From NCBI GenBank assembly GCA_965205535.1, contig CBDBHH010000005.1:992001-1056000 (forward strand): a stretch of DNA of 64,000 nucleotides, read 5' to 3'. Positions within the stretch are counted from its first letter, which is position 1. Every line of letters starts with the position of its first letter. The position numbers and the translations under genes were made by a program. Positions 52,317-61,847 of this stretch are shown here, in pieces. Source of the stretch: UBA8079 sp965205535. GTDB taxonomy: Bacteria; Pseudomonadota; Alphaproteobacteria; UBA6615. The notes under the pieces are model-generated. The model searched no databases and had not been told where the DNA came from. It saw nothing but the letters and a program-made list of their open reading frames with translations.

Positions 52317-53971
52317 GCGGCAACGTCTTTCAGGAATTGCGCTACGGCGTCGGCAAGCTGCTCTATGCTTCACCGGTCTATCGCTACACCCTGATCGGGC
52401 GCGCACCGAACGAACTCACCATCGTGCCACCGGATTCCTGGCCCGGTAACGCTGAACGCGGCACCGCCGTTTCGGCCGGGGAGTTATCATTCCTCGGCGA
52501 GACTGTGCGTGGCGGCAAGCATGCATGGCGTCCGGCCGGCATGAGCGATGCATGGCTGGCCGAACTGCACGGCTTCGACTGGCTGCGCGACCTGCGCGCG
52601 GTCGGCGGTGACGCCGCGCGACGTCGGGCCCGCGATCTGGTCGAGGACTGGATCGAACATCAGACCGGCTGGCAGGAGATTGCCTGGCGCCCGGATATTC
52701 TGGCAACGCGCCTGTTCGCCTGGCTCGGTCAGCATGATTTCTTCTGCGCGTCGGCCGACGATGATTACCGGCGGCGCTATCTGGCGACAATTGCGCGGCA
52801 GGCCAAGCATCTTGCCCGTGTGCTGCCCGGCGGCGTCGAAGGCGCGGGCCTGATCCGGGCCGCCAAGGGCCTCACCGTCGCGGGCCTGTCCCTGCCGGGT
52901 CACGAGGCGTCCATACGCCAGGGCCTGAAAATTCTCGAACGTGCCTGCGACCGACAGATCCTCCCCGACGGCGGACATGTCTCGCGCAACCCGCAAACCC
53001 AGGCAACCGTCTTGCGCGATCTCGTGGATGTGCGCAGCGCCTTGCTGGCGGCAGAGCATGAAATCCCCGCCTTCCTGCTGGGCGCCATCGACCGGGCGGC
53101 CCCCTTCCTGCGCATGCTGCGTCACAATGACGGGCGTCTGGCCCTGTTCAACGGGAGTAGCGAGAGTGAGGACTGGCAGATCGACATGCTCCTGGCCCAG
53201 GCCGATGCGCGCGGCCGCGCACCATTGAGCGCACCGCATACCGGTTTTGAGCGCATTGTCGCAAACCGTACCGTGGTCCTCCTGGACACCGGCGCGCCAC
53301 CACAGGCCGGCCTCGATACCCACGCCCATGCCGGCACGCTCAGTCTCGAAATCTCGATCGGCAAGGAAAGGCTGATCACCAACTGCGGCGCCCGCCCGGG
53401 CAACCGGGACCCCTGGGCGACGGTCCAGCGTTCGTCGGCTGCGCACTCGACGATGGTCATCGACGATACCAACTCGTCGGAAATCCTCGACGACGGCACA
53501 TTCGGGCGACGCCCGCAGAATGTTCACGTCGAACGCAGCGAAGACGACGGCAACATCTGGGTCTCCGCCAGCCATGACGGCTATACCGCAGCCTTCGCGC
53601 TGGAGCACGAGCGCCGGGTTTATATGGCGGTCGACGGCGACGATGTCCGCGGTGAAGATGTTCTCACCCGGACAGAGAAGGCCGGCACTGCGCGCCCGGC
53701 GCGCGGCTTCGCGTTGCGGTTTCACCTCCACCCCTCAGTCCAGGCCTCACTGGTGCAGAACGGATCGGCGGTGCTGTTGCGCTTGCCGAGCGGCGTCGGA
53801 TGGCGGCTTATCGCGGAAGGCGGCACCGTATCGCTGGCCGAAAGCATTTATCTGGGTGAAACCGAGGACGTGCGGCGCAGCGAACAGATCGTGGTGTCGG
53901 GCGCACTGGAAACCGACGCCAGCGCCGCACGCGTCAAATGGGCACTCAAAAGGGTCCCCAAGAAGAGTTGA
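52313..53971 (+). CDS. Heparinase II/III-family protein
   Basis: A 552-residue protein of the heparinase II/III type. The N-terminal alpha/alpha toroid (about 50-310) has GWQEIAWRPDILATRLFAWL and the family His in ILPDGGHVSRNPQTQ. The C-terminal beta-sandwich has GLDTHAHAGTLSLEISIGKE, RLITNCGARPGNRD and SSAAHSTMVIDDTNSSEIL with the conserved His. No signal peptide is obvious. The family cleaves acidic polysaccharides by beta-elimination, and alphaproteobacterial members beside rpe are conserved but unassigned. It starts with GTG inside the rpe stop region. Confidence 0.9.
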   Translation: MSGNVFQELRYGVGKLLYASPVYRYTLIGRAPNELTIVPPDSWPGNAERGTAVSAGELSFLGETVRGGKHAWRPAGMSDAWLAELHGFDWLRDLRAVGGDAARRRARDLVEDWIEHQTGWQEIAWRPDILATRLFAWLGQHDFFCASADDDYRRRYLATIARQAKHLARVLPGGVEGAGLIRAAKGLTVAGLSLPGHEASIRQGLKILERACDRQILPDGGHVSRNPQTQATVLRDLVDVRSALLAAEHEIPAFLLGAIDRAAPFLRMLRHNDGRLALFNGSSESEDWQIDMLLAQADARGRAPLSAPHTGFERIVANRTVVLLDTGAPPQAGLDTHAHAGTLSLEISIGKERLITNCGARPGNRDPWATVQRSSAAHSTMVIDDTNSSEILDDGTFGRRPQNVHVERSEDDGNIWVSASHDGYTAAFALEHERRVYMAVDGDDVRGEDVLTRTEKAGTARPARGFALRFHLHPSVQASLVQNGSAVLLRLPSGVGWRLIAEGGTVSLAESIYLGETEDVRRSEQIVVSGALETDASAARVKWALKRVPKKS

Positions 53972-54112
53972 GCCGCGGCAGGGCGCTTCGCGCGCCTGTT
54001 GATTGCCCCTCAAAACTGCGGTTACAGCGGCAATCCTTACCCTTCCTTAACCATCCTCGCCGACCATGGGCATCCTTGGGCCGGGCTCCGGCGAAGCGTA
54101 TGTGAGGGTGAA

Positions 54113-55126
54113 TTGTCCAAAGTCCTGGTGACTGGCGCCGGCGGGTTTATCAGCTCGCATCTTGTCGAGAAACTCGCGAACCAAGGCGCAGAGGTCCGCG
54201 CCTTTGTTGAGTATGATTCACGGGGTTCATGGGGTTGGCTCGACGATATCGATCCGGACATCCGCGACGCGACCGAAGTGATTGCAGGTGATATCCGTGA
54301 TTCCCACGCGGTCCGCCAGGCCGTGTCGGGTTGCGACACGGTGTTCCATCTCGCGGCCCTGATCGGCATCCCCTATTCCTATCTGGCGCCCGAAAGCTAC
54401 GTCGACACCAACGTGACCGGCACGCTCAACATCGTTCAGGCGGCAACGGACCTGGGTGTCGCACGCGTCGTTTACACCTCGACCAGCGAGGTCTACGGCA
54501 CCGCGCAGTATGTCCCCATTGACGAGGCTCATCCGCTCAACCCGCAAAGCCCCTACGCCGCGACAAAAGTCGGCGCGGACCAGATTGCACTGAGCTACGG
54601 ACGCTCATTCGGAACACCGGTCACCGTGGTGCGGCCGTTCAATACTTTCGGCCCACGTCAATCGGCGCGGGCCGTCATTCCGACAATCATCACGCAGCTG
54701 GCCGCGCATGACCGCAGCACCGGTCCGGCGACCATCCGTCTCGGCGCGACCGCGCCGACCCGTGACTTCACCTTTGTCGCCGATACCGTATCCGGGTTTC
54801 TGGCCGCGGCAGACACAGACGCGGCATGCGGCGAAGTGGTGAACCTCGGCACCAATTTCGAAATTTCCGTTGGCGAGACGGCTCAGGCCATCGCGGCCGA
54901 GATGGGCGTTGAAATCCGGATCGAGACGGAAGATCAGCGCCTGCGACCCGACGCATCTGAAGTGGAGCGCCTGTGGTGCGATAACAGCAAGGCCGCCGCC
55001 ATGCTGGGGTGGCAGCCAACCCATGTCGGCCTCGAAGGCTTCCGGCGCGGGCTCGCCGCGACAATTGATTGGTTCGCCGCGCCGGCCAACCGGGTCGGAT
55101 ACAAGGCGCATCTCTACAATGTCTGA
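54113..55126 (+). CDS. legB: NAD-dependent 4,6-dehydratase LegB
   Basis: A 337-residue extended SDR enzyme. The Rossmann motif is VLVTGAGGFISSHLVEKLAN, the LegB-type segment is RAFVEYDSRGSWGWLDDID, then HLAALIGIPYSYLAPESYVD, YTSTSEVYGTAQY and the catalytic SPYAATKVGADQ. A TTG start at 54113 preceded by GAGGGTG is chosen; an ATG 38 codons upstream would add unrelated residues. LegB dehydrates a nucleotide-linked GlcNAc in the first step toward legionaminic acid. The last 8 bp overlap legC, so the two are coupled. Upstream is the heparinase-like gene on the same strand. Confidence 0.9.
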   Translation: MSKVLVTGAGGFISSHLVEKLANQGAEVRAFVEYDSRGSWGWLDDIDPDIRDATEVIAGDIRDSHAVRQAVSGCDTVFHLAALIGIPYSYLAPESYVDTNVTGTLNIVQAATDLGVARVVYTSTSEVYGTAQYVPIDEAHPLNPQSPYAATKVGADQIALSYGRSFGTPVTVVRPFNTFGPRQSARAVIPTIITQLAAHDRSTGPATIRLGATAPTRDFTFVADTVSGFLAAADTDAACGEVVNLGTNFEISVGETAQAIAAEMGVEIRIETEDQRLRPDASEVERLWCDNSKAAAMLGWQPTHVGLEGFRRGLAATIDWFAAPANRVGYKAHLYNV

Positions 55127-56339
55127 CGCGGCGATCGAAAAGATCGACCTGCGCGCAACCGACAGGCCCAATGTCATCGCCGAGGATGTCTTCGCGCGCC
55201 TCAAGACCGTCCTGCCTCGCGCCAGCGGGCCCTATCCGCTGCACGAACCCGAGATCGACGGCAACGCGTGGGACTATGTGAAGGATTGTCTCGACACCGG
55301 CTGGGTGTCGTCCGTCGGCGCCTGGGTGGACCGGTTCGAGGAGATGATCTGCGAGATCACCGGCGCACGCCATGCCATCACCACCGTCAACGGCACCGCC
55401 GCCCTGCATGCCGCGCTCGTCGCAACCGGAGTCAAACCCGGTGATGAAGTGCTGGTGCCCTCCTTCACCTTCGTCGCCACGGCAAACGCCGTCAGCTATT
55501 GCGGTGCCACGCCGCACTTCGTCGATTGTGAAATCGAAGGTCTCGGGATCGACCCGGCCGCACTCGACGCTCACCTCGCCTGGATTGGAGAGATACGCGG
55601 CGACGCGCTCGTCAACCGGCAGACCGGGGCGGTTATCCGCGCCATGATCCCGGTCCATTGCTACGGCCATCCGGCGGATATGGTCGCCCTTTGTGAAATT
55701 GCCGAGCGGTATCACCTGACAGTCATCGAGGATTCCGCTGAATCCCTCGGCAGCTGCATCAACGAGACCCATACAGGCCGGTTCGGACGCATCGGTGCCT
55801 TCAGCTTCAACGGCAACAAGACGATCACCACCGGCGGCGGCGGTGCGGTTATCACCGACGACGACCTCCTCGCGCGCCGCGTGAAACACCTGACCACCAC
55901 CGCGCGAACGAATGACGGGGCCGACCTCGTCCACGACATGGTCGGCTACAACTACCGGCTCCCGAACATCAATGCCGCCCTCGGCTGCGCCCAACTCGAA
56001 ACGCTCCACGAAAAATTGTCGGCCAAGCAGTGCCTGTCAGACCGGTATCGCAATGCATTCGCCGGTGCGGCAGGCGTTCAGTATTTGTCGTCGCCATCCT
56101 GGGGGAAAAGCAACAACTGGCTATGCGGGCTTCTCTTCGATACCGGCCATGCCCGCGATGCAGCGCATCGCCTGTTGGTCGATGGCGGATATCAGTGCCG
56201 GCCGTTCTGGGCTCCGCTTCACACGATGCCGATGTACACCAACGCACCGCGTGCATCGCTGGTTGTAACCGAGCACCTTTCCGCGCGTGGCCTGACCCTG
56301 CCGTCCGGCGCCGGGCTGACGCCCGAAATAAAGCGTTAA
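55119..56339 (+). CDS. legC: LegC-family PLP-dependent aminotransferase
   Basis: A 406-residue DegT/DnrJ/EryC1-type aminotransferase. It has SGPYPLHEPEIDGNAWDYVK at the LegC-like N-terminus, then CLDTGWVSSVGAWVDRFEEM, VNGTAALHAALVATGVKPGD, the cofactor Asp region VIEDSAESLGS and the PLP Lys in FSFNGNKTITTGGGGAVI. LegC aminates the 4-keto sugar made by LegB. The ATG at 55119 overlaps the legB stop by 8 bp. The PtmE-like gene follows 48 bp later. Confidence 0.92.
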   Translation: MSDAAIEKIDLRATDRPNVIAEDVFARLKTVLPRASGPYPLHEPEIDGNAWDYVKDCLDTGWVSSVGAWVDRFEEMICEITGARHAITTVNGTAALHAALVATGVKPGDEVLVPSFTFVATANAVSYCGATPHFVDCEIEGLGIDPAALDAHLAWIGEIRGDALVNRQTGAVIRAMIPVHCYGHPADMVALCEIAERYHLTVIEDSAESLGSCINETHTGRFGRIGAFSFNGNKTITTGGGGAVITDDDLLARRVKHLTTTARTNDGADLVHDMVGYNYRLPNINAALGCAQLETLHEKLSAKQCLSDRYRNAFAGAAGVQYLSSPSWGKSNNWLCGLLFDTGHARDAAHRLLVDGGYQCRPFWAPLHTMPMYTNAPRASLVVTEHLSARGLTLPSGAGLTPEIKR

Positions 56340-56387
56340 CCGTCAATCGATCGTTAAAGTTTTTCGCGAATTCTATGTATTGAACCC

Positions 56388-57506
56388 ATGGAATCCGCAG
56401 TCGCTCATATCACCCCTCAGGCTCCCGCGCCGTCACCCGTCCAGCAGGTCGCGCCACCGCAAACGCGGCTGGCTCAAAGCCTGATCGGACCGGACACCTC
56501 GATTCATACCCTGATCGAACGGTTCACGGCCTGGCCCGTCCAGATCGGGCTGGTTGTCGACAATCGACGCAAGCTGATCGGCACCGTCACCGACGGAGAT
56601 ATCCGCCGCGGCCTGCTGCGTGGCATCGCGACCGATGCACCCGTGCGCGCGATCATGAATCCCACGCCACGCACGATCCGCTTCGGCGAGCCGCGCGGCG
56701 ATGTCCTCGCCTTCATGCGTCGGGAAAAAATCAAGCATATCCCGGTCATCGATTTTGCCGGACGTGCCGTCGATCTGATTACGATCGACGCGTTGATGGC
56801 ACCCCATGATCAACCCTACCGCGTCGTGCTGATGGCAGGCGGCGAAGGTTTGCGACTGCGCCCGCTGACCGAACACACGCCAAAACCGATGCTGGACGTG
56901 GGTGGTCGCCCGATCCTCGAGACAATTGTCCGGCGCCTGTCCGACTCGGGATTCTCCGAATTCCACATCTCGGTGAACTATCGTGCAGACGTCATTCGAA
57001 ACCATTTCGGGGACGGCGCGCTCATGAATGTGGATGTCTCCTACATCGAGGAAGAGATGCCCCTGGGGACCGCGGGGCCGCTGGCAAAGCTTTCAAGTGA
57101 TGTGGACGCACCGGTCCTGGTCATGAACGGCGATATCCTGTCCAAGGTCGACCCGGTCCAGTTGATCGACTTTCATCGCGAGAACGGCGCCGCGGCCACA
57201 ATGGCGGTCCGCAGCTACGAGGTGCAGGTACCCTATGGCGTCGTCGACATCGATGATCATGAAATCAAGGGACTGCGAGAGAAGCCCGTCACGCGCCACT
57301 TCATCAATGCCGGCATATATGTACTCGGCCCGGAGGCGCTGGATCTGGTGCCCGACGATCGGGCATTCGATATGCCGGACCTGTTCGAGGCTTGCCGGGA
57401 CTCCGGCCTGACGACTCTGGCCTATCCGGTCCAGGAATACTGGGTCGATATCGGGCAGCTCGATGATTATCGCCGGGCCAACGAGGAATTCGCCCAGATC
57501 TTCTGA
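56388..57506 (+). CDS. CBS-pair nucleotidyltransferase, PtmE/LegX-like
   Basis: A 372-residue protein. Residues 30-145 form a CBS pair (QIGLVVDNRRKLIGTVTDGD, IRRGLLRG, KIKHIPVIDFAGR). From about 145 a sugar-phosphate nucleotidyltransferase follows with the signature LMAGGEGLRLRPLTEHTPKP, then HISVNYRADVIRNHFGDG, EEEMPLGTAGPLAKL, VMNGDIL and the late EYWVDIGQLDDY. In Campylobacter PtmE has the same architecture and makes GDP-glucosamine for legionaminic acid. Its location right behind legB-legC supports the same role here. No good ribosome site precedes the ATG. Confidence 0.85.
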   Translation: MESAVAHITPQAPAPSPVQQVAPPQTRLAQSLIGPDTSIHTLIERFTAWPVQIGLVVDNRRKLIGTVTDGDIRRGLLRGIATDAPVRAIMNPTPRTIRFGEPRGDVLAFMRREKIKHIPVIDFAGRAVDLITIDALMAPHDQPYRVVLMAGGEGLRLRPLTEHTPKPMLDVGGRPILETIVRRLSDSGFSEFHISVNYRADVIRNHFGDGALMNVDVSYIEEEMPLGTAGPLAKLSSDVDAPVLVMNGDILSKVDPVQLIDFHRENGAAATMAVRSYEVQVPYGVVDIDDHEIKGLREKPVTRHFINAGIYVLGPEALDLVPDDRAFDMPDLFEACRDSGLTTLAYPVQEYWVDIGQLDDYRRANEEFAQIF

Positions 57507-57520
57507 TCTGCCACGCGGGC

Positions 57521-58792
57521 CTATAGCTGCCAGCGGCGGTAGGCCGCGGGCAGGTCGACACCGCGCCACATGCCCTTGATGTCCGCCAATAGTCCGCGAT
57601 CAGCCAAAAGGCCGGTCAGCAGCGCAGCATCGAGCTTGCCATACTCATCATGGCGCACCGCACCGATGACCGCGTCATACCCTGTCACATCTTCGAGCGA
57701 AGGCAGCAGCTCGACCCCAAAGAACTGTTGCGCTTCTTGCGGGTCCGCGTGGGGGTCATGCACATCCACCGCATGTCCCATTTCTCGCAAGCTCGAGATA
57801 ATATCGACCACGCGCGAATTCCGCAGGTCGGGCACATTCTCCTTGAACGTCAGTCCCAGGACGAGCACCCGCGCGCCGGATGTCTCGAGACGTTCGGCGA
57901 TCTCGCGCGCAATGTAACCACCCATGCCGTCATTGATCCGCCGGCCGGCGAGAACCACCTCCGGATTATGCCCCACCGATTGGGCCGCATGGGCCAGGTA
58001 GAACGGGTCAACGCCGATGCAATGACCACCCACGAGCCCCGGCTGGAAGGGGAGAAAATTCCATTTGGTATTGGCGGCCTCGAGCACATCCAGAACGTTC
58101 AGGTCGAGGCCGTTCAGGATCACGGCGACCTCGTTGACAAAGGCGATGTTGATGTCACGCTGGGCGTTCTCGATAACCTTGGCAGCCTCGGCGGTGCGAA
58201 TGTCTTGCGCTTCAAAGACATTGCCGTTGTTGATCGCGCCATACATGGCGACGAGTTGCGCCGTCGTTTCCGGAGTCTGTCCGGCAACGACCTTCGTGAT
58301 CCGGTCGACGGTGTGTTCCCGGTCTCCCGGGTTGATACGTTCGGGCGAATAACCGAGAAAAAAGTCGATACCGCAGGTCAATCCCGAACCGGCCTCGAGA
58401 ATAGGACCGCAAACATCCTCGGTGACGCCAGGATACACGGTGGATTCAAATACGACGGTTGCCCCTTTTTCCAGGTTACGGCTGACGGTCTCGCTGGCAC
58501 CGCGAATGGGGCGCAAGTCCGGCTTGTTTTCCCCATCAACCGGGGTGGGAACCGTTACGATGTAGATATCCGTCCCGGCGAGCGAAGCCTCGTCATCGCT
58601 GAACCGCATCCCGGTATCGCGCAGGATTGACGGATCAACTTCTTCCGTCCGGTCTTCACCATTCTTCAGTTCTGCGATGCGCGATGCATCAATGTCGAAA
58701 CCCGTGACCTCGAAATGACGTGCGAGGTGGATCGCCAGCGGCAAGCCGACATATCCAAGGCCGACAACAGAAATGCGTGGTGGGGAAGACAT
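57521..58792 (-). CDS. Nucleotide-sugar dehydrogenase (TviB/WbpO-like UDP-HexNAc 6-dehydrogenase)
   Basis: A 423-residue UDP-glucose/GDP-mannose dehydrogenase-family enzyme oxidising C6 of a UDP-sugar, probably UDP-GlcNAc or UDP-GalNAc, to the uronic acid. The N-terminal NAD site is ISVVGLGYVGLPLAIHLARH, followed by YIVTVPTPVD and FESTVYPGVTED. The central Lys is in AEAAKVIENAQRDINIAFVN and the catalytic Cys is in PGLVGGHCIGVDPFYLAHAA. It is convergent with the PtmE-like gene, 14 bp apart, and belongs to the envelope-polysaccharide region. The exact hexosamine is not resolvable. Confidence 0.88.
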   Translation of the reverse strand: MSSPPRISVVGLGYVGLPLAIHLARHFEVTGFDIDASRIAELKNGEDRTEEVDPSILRDTGMRFSDDEASLAGTDIYIVTVPTPVDGENKPDLRPIRGASETVSRNLEKGATVVFESTVYPGVTEDVCGPILEAGSGLTCGIDFFLGYSPERINPGDREHTVDRITKVVAGQTPETTAQLVAMYGAINNGNVFEAQDIRTAEAAKVIENAQRDINIAFVNEVAVILNGLDLNVLDVLEAANTKWNFLPFQPGLVGGHCIGVDPFYLAHAAQSVGHNPEVVLAGRRINDGMGGYIAREIAERLETSGARVLVLGLTFKENVPDLRNSRVVDIISSLREMGHAVDVHDPHADPQEAQQFFGVELLPSLEDVTGYDAVIGAVRHDEYGKLDAALLTGLLADRGLLADIKGMWRGVDLPAAYRRWQL

Positions 58793-59077
58793 CTTCTTCT
58801 GCTCCGATGTGGGCCGCGCCGTCGCAACCTTGCGCGTCGCTCATAACGCGGACAGGGGCGCAATGCCAAGCCCGATAGGTCTTCTGACCCGCTGGTATTC
58901 GCGACAATTCCCCTTGCATCGCTTCCGGGTTTCACGCAACAGAGTCTAGAATCATTGGCAGGCTGCCAAATTCAATGAATTTTCGCCCGACCTACTTGCG
59001 TTGTCATAAGGACTGACCTATTTGGTTCGCCACAAACTTAATGTAAAACAAAACATATAACAGATTGTGTGTGTATA
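58793..59077. promoter_or_regulatory. Divergent region between the UDP-sugar dehydrogenase and cysD genes
   Basis: A 285-bp gap with markedly AT-rich sequence at 59030-59077 just before cysD (TTAATGTAAAACAAAACATA), where a promoter is likely. No convincing operator or good ribosome site for cysD is seen. Confidence 0.4.
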
Positions 59078-59872
59078 ATGGATCGTCTGGACATACTCGA
59101 GGCACGCAGCGTCTACATCCTGCGCGAAGCATATGCCTGCGCGCGGCCGCTCGCCATGCTGTGGTCGATCGGCAAGGATTCCAATGTGGTGCTTTGGCTT
59201 GCGCGCAAGGCTTTCTTCGGAAAAGTGCCCTTTCCGGTGGTCCAGCTCGATACCGGCATGGAACTCGATGAGGTCTATGCCTATCGCGACCAGTACACGA
59301 AAGAATGGAACCTCGATCTGATCGTTATCGACTGTCCGCCCGAGAGTGAAATGGACCCGAGCCTGCCGCCGATGACCCGTTCGGCCGCGCGCAAGAGCGC
59401 CGGACTGGCCAACTTGCTCGATGACGGTGGTTACAAGGGCATCTTTGTCGGGATCAGGCGAGACGAAGAAGCAACGCGTGCCAAAGAGCGCGTCTTCAGC
59501 CCGCGCGCAACCGACGGCGCATGGGAATTTCGCGATCAGCCGGCCGAGTTCTGGGATCAGTTCACGACCGACACGCCAGAGAACGCCCATCTGCGGATTC
59601 ACCCGTTGCTGCACTGGACCGAAATCGACGTCTGGCGCTACACCCAGCGCGAGAATATCCCGGTCAATCCGCTCTACTTTTCGCAAGACGGGAAACGCTA
59701 CCGCTCGTTGGGAGAGAAAAACATCACTGCCCTGATCGACAGCGACGCGGCAACAATCGACGAGATCATCGAAGAGCTCGAGACGACCCGGGAACCCGAG
59801 CGTGCCGGTCGTCTGATGGATAACGAAGCCGAGGATTCCTTCGAGCGACTGCGCACATCGGGGTACATGTAA
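59078..59872 (+). CDS. cysD: Sulfate adenylyltransferase subunit CysD
   Basis: A 264-residue PP-loop ATPase subunit that with CysN adenylates sulfate to APS. It has LDILEARSVYILREAYACAR, the PP-loop LWSIGKDSNVVLWLARKAF, PVVQLDTGMELDEVYAYRDQ, FVGIRRDEEATRAKERVFSP and TEIDVWRYTQRENIPVNPLY. The usual PP-loop Ser-Gly-Lys is Ile-Gly-Lys here, as in many CysD proteins. The stop overlaps the start of cysNC (TAATG). Confidence 0.94.
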   Translation: MDRLDILEARSVYILREAYACARPLAMLWSIGKDSNVVLWLARKAFFGKVPFPVVQLDTGMELDEVYAYRDQYTKEWNLDLIVIDCPPESEMDPSLPPMTRSAARKSAGLANLLDDGGYKGIFVGIRRDEEATRAKERVFSPRATDGAWEFRDQPAEFWDQFTTDTPENAHLRIHPLLHWTEIDVWRYTQRENIPVNPLYFSQDGKRYRSLGEKNITALIDSDAATIDEIIEELETTREPERAGRLMDNEAEDSFERLRTSGYM

Positions 59873-61776
59873 TGGCCGAGGCACAGACCATCACCGACCC
59901 CGTGAAAGCCCGCCCGGCGCCCGAACAACAAATGCGTGTGGTGATCGTCGGCCATGTCGATCACGGCAAATCCACGCTTGTGGGTCGCTTGTTCCACGAC
60001 ACCGGCCAATTGCCCGATGGCAAGCTCGAGGCCATCGAGGAGATGTGCCAGCGGCGCGGCATGCCGTTCGAGTGGGCGTTCCTGATGGACAGCCTGAAGG
60101 CCGAGCGCGACCAGGGCATCACCATCGACACCTCGCAAATCTGGTTCCGCCACGACGCGCGCGAGTATGTGTTGATTGATGCACCTGGTCATCGCGAGTT
60201 CATCCGCAACATGGTGACCGGCGCCTCAAACGCCGATGCCGCATTTCTGATGATCGACGCAGACCAGGGTGTTCGCCGCCAGTCACGCCATCATATGTAT
60301 CTGCTGCAACTGCTCGGCGTTCGCGAAGTCGCGGTCGCGGTGAACAAAATGGACCTCGTCGATTACGACGAGGAGCGGTTCCGTGCCATCGAAACCGAGT
60401 ATCGACAGTATCTCGAGGGCATCGGCATCACACCGCGTCAGATCATTCCAATCTCGGCTCGCGAAGGCGATAACGTCGCGTCAGCTTCGACGAAGATGGA
60501 CTGGTACGAAGGCCCGACGGTTTTAGAAACACTGCCGCAATTCAGGCATCCGGTCTCTGCCGTCGACCAACCGCTGCGTCTGCCGCTCCAGGACGTCTAC
60601 AAGTTCGATGACCGGCGCATCCTGGCCGGGCGTATCGAGTCCGGCTCCCTGAATGTCGGCGACGAACTTGTCTTCTCGCCCAGCAATCGAACGGCCCGGA
60701 TCGAATCCATCGAAAGCTGGAACACCGACGGCCCCGCCACCGCCGCACACGCCGGCCAATCCGTGGGCATAACACTCGACGAGCAGATCTTTGTCGAACG
60801 CGGCGAGATCGCCAGCCACGAGACGGACGCGCCGATCGAATCGGACGTGTTCCATGCCCGCCTTTTCTGGCTGGCCGACACACCGCTGGAGATCGGCACG
60901 GCGTGCGAACTCAAGATCGGCCCGAAGCGTGTCGATGCCGTGGTTGAGCAGATCGAACGTGTGATCGACATCGATGCGCTGACCGACCATGACGCGACGC
61001 GCGTGGCACGCGACGAGATCGCCGACGTGGTGATTCGCACCAGCCAGCTCGTGGGCTTCGACGAGCACGATAATTTGCCCCGTACCGGGCGACTGATCGT
61101 TGCCGACAGGCATCTGACACTCGGAGGCGGCGTCGTTTCGCTCGGCATCTATCCCGACCAGCGACAAGCCATAACGGTACGCGGCACCAACCTGACGGAG
61201 GTCGATCATCGCGTCGACCCCGAACGGCGGGTTGCCCGCAATCGGCACATGCCGGGTGTGCTCTGGTTCACCGGGCTGTCGGGCGCGGGAAAATCCACAC
61301 TGGCGATGGCGCTGGAACAACGTCTGTTCGACAAGGGTTATCAGGTCTATGTGCTGGACGGCGACAACGTGCGAACCGGGCTGAACGCCAATCTCGGATT
61401 CTCGCCGGAAGACCGCGCGGAGAACATTCGACGTGTTGGCGAGGTGGCAGCATTGCTGGCGGACGCCGGCCTGATCGTAATCACTGCTTTCATCTCACCC
61501 TATCGCGCAGATCGCGAGCGCGCGCGTGAAGCGGCGGGGGACGCGTTCCACGAGGTCTTCATTGATGCGGACGTCGCGACCTGCGAATCACGCGACCCGA
61601 AAGGTCTCTACAAACGGGCCCGCGCTGGCGACATCAAGGAATTCACGGGCATCTCGGCGCCTTACGAGGCGCCTGCCAGCCCCGACATCGGGGTCGATAC
61701 AAGCGGTCGCAGTGTCGAGGAATGCGTCGATGAACTGGTGGCCTATGTGACCGAGAATTTCAGCAACACGCGTTAG
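59872..61776 (+). CDS. cysNC: Bifunctional sulfate adenylyltransferase subunit 1 / APS kinase
   Basis: A 634-residue fusion. Residues 20-440 are the CysN GTPase: G1 GHVDHGKSTLVGRLFHDTG, G3 LIDAPGHREFIRNMVTGASN, G4 NKMDLVDYDEE, then two beta-barrel domains. From about 460 the APS kinase domain follows with P-loop GVLWFTGLSGAGKSTLAMAL, LDGDNVRTGLNANLGFS and the family KGLYKRARAGDIKEFTG. Together with CysD it makes PAPS. In an operon inside a surface-glycan region PAPS may serve sulfation as well as assimilation, but no sulfotransferase lies in the window. Confidence 0.94.
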   Translation: MAEAQTITDPVKARPAPEQQMRVVIVGHVDHGKSTLVGRLFHDTGQLPDGKLEAIEEMCQRRGMPFEWAFLMDSLKAERDQGITIDTSQIWFRHDAREYVLIDAPGHREFIRNMVTGASNADAAFLMIDADQGVRRQSRHHMYLLQLLGVREVAVAVNKMDLVDYDEERFRAIETEYRQYLEGIGITPRQIIPISAREGDNVASASTKMDWYEGPTVLETLPQFRHPVSAVDQPLRLPLQDVYKFDDRRILAGRIESGSLNVGDELVFSPSNRTARIESIESWNTDGPATAAHAGQSVGITLDEQIFVERGEIASHETDAPIESDVFHARLFWLADTPLEIGTACELKIGPKRVDAVVEQIERVIDIDALTDHDATRVARDEIADVVIRTSQLVGFDEHDNLPRTGRLIVADRHLTLGGGVVSLGIYPDQRQAITVRGTNLTEVDHRVDPERRVARNRHMPGVLWFTGLSGAGKSTLAMALEQRLFDKGYQVYVLDGDNVRTGLNANLGFSPEDRAENIRRVGEVAALLADAGLIVITAFISPYRADRERAREAAGDAFHEVFIDADVATCESRDPKGLYKRARAGDIKEFTGISAPYEAPASPDIGVDTSGRSVEECVDELVAYVTENFSNTR

Positions 61777-61798
61777 ATTACCTAAGTTCATGAAATAC

Positions 61799-61828
61799 TT
61801 GACGTTCATGGCCTGAACGCCGTATGTT
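61799..61828 (+). promoter_or_regulatory. Promoter-like sequence upstream of the winged-helix/RfaH pair
   Basis: TTGACG at 61799-61804 and TATGTT at 61823-61828 with an 18-bp spacer resemble a sigma-70 promoter. Two palindromes overlap the spacer and the -10 end, so a bound repressor would exclude polymerase. Confidence 0.55.
61804..61818. promoter_or_regulatory. Palindrome GTTCA-N5-TGAAC, operator 1
   Basis: GTTCATGGCCTGAAC, with perfect 5-bp arms, in the spacer of the promoter-like sequence. Its centre is 22 bp from that of the second palindrome, about two helix turns. Confidence 0.6.
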
Positions 61829-61840
61829 CACAATGTGAAC
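61826..61840. promoter_or_regulatory. Palindrome GTTCACA-N-TGTGAAC, operator 2
   Basis: GTTCACAATGTGAAC is a perfect 7-bp inverted repeat around one base. It overlaps the -10-like element and ends 7 bp before the ATG of the regulator gene. With operator 1 it makes a plausible autoregulatory site. Confidence 0.65.
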
Positions 61841-61847
61841 GCGATCC

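Noticed and set aside
52487..53731. A 414-codon minus-strand open frame
   Set aside because: It is wholly antisense to the heparinase-like gene, whose sequence has recognisable family motifs.
54768..56009. A 413-codon minus-strand open frame
   Set aside because: It is antisense to the legB/legC junction, both of which are clear enzymes.
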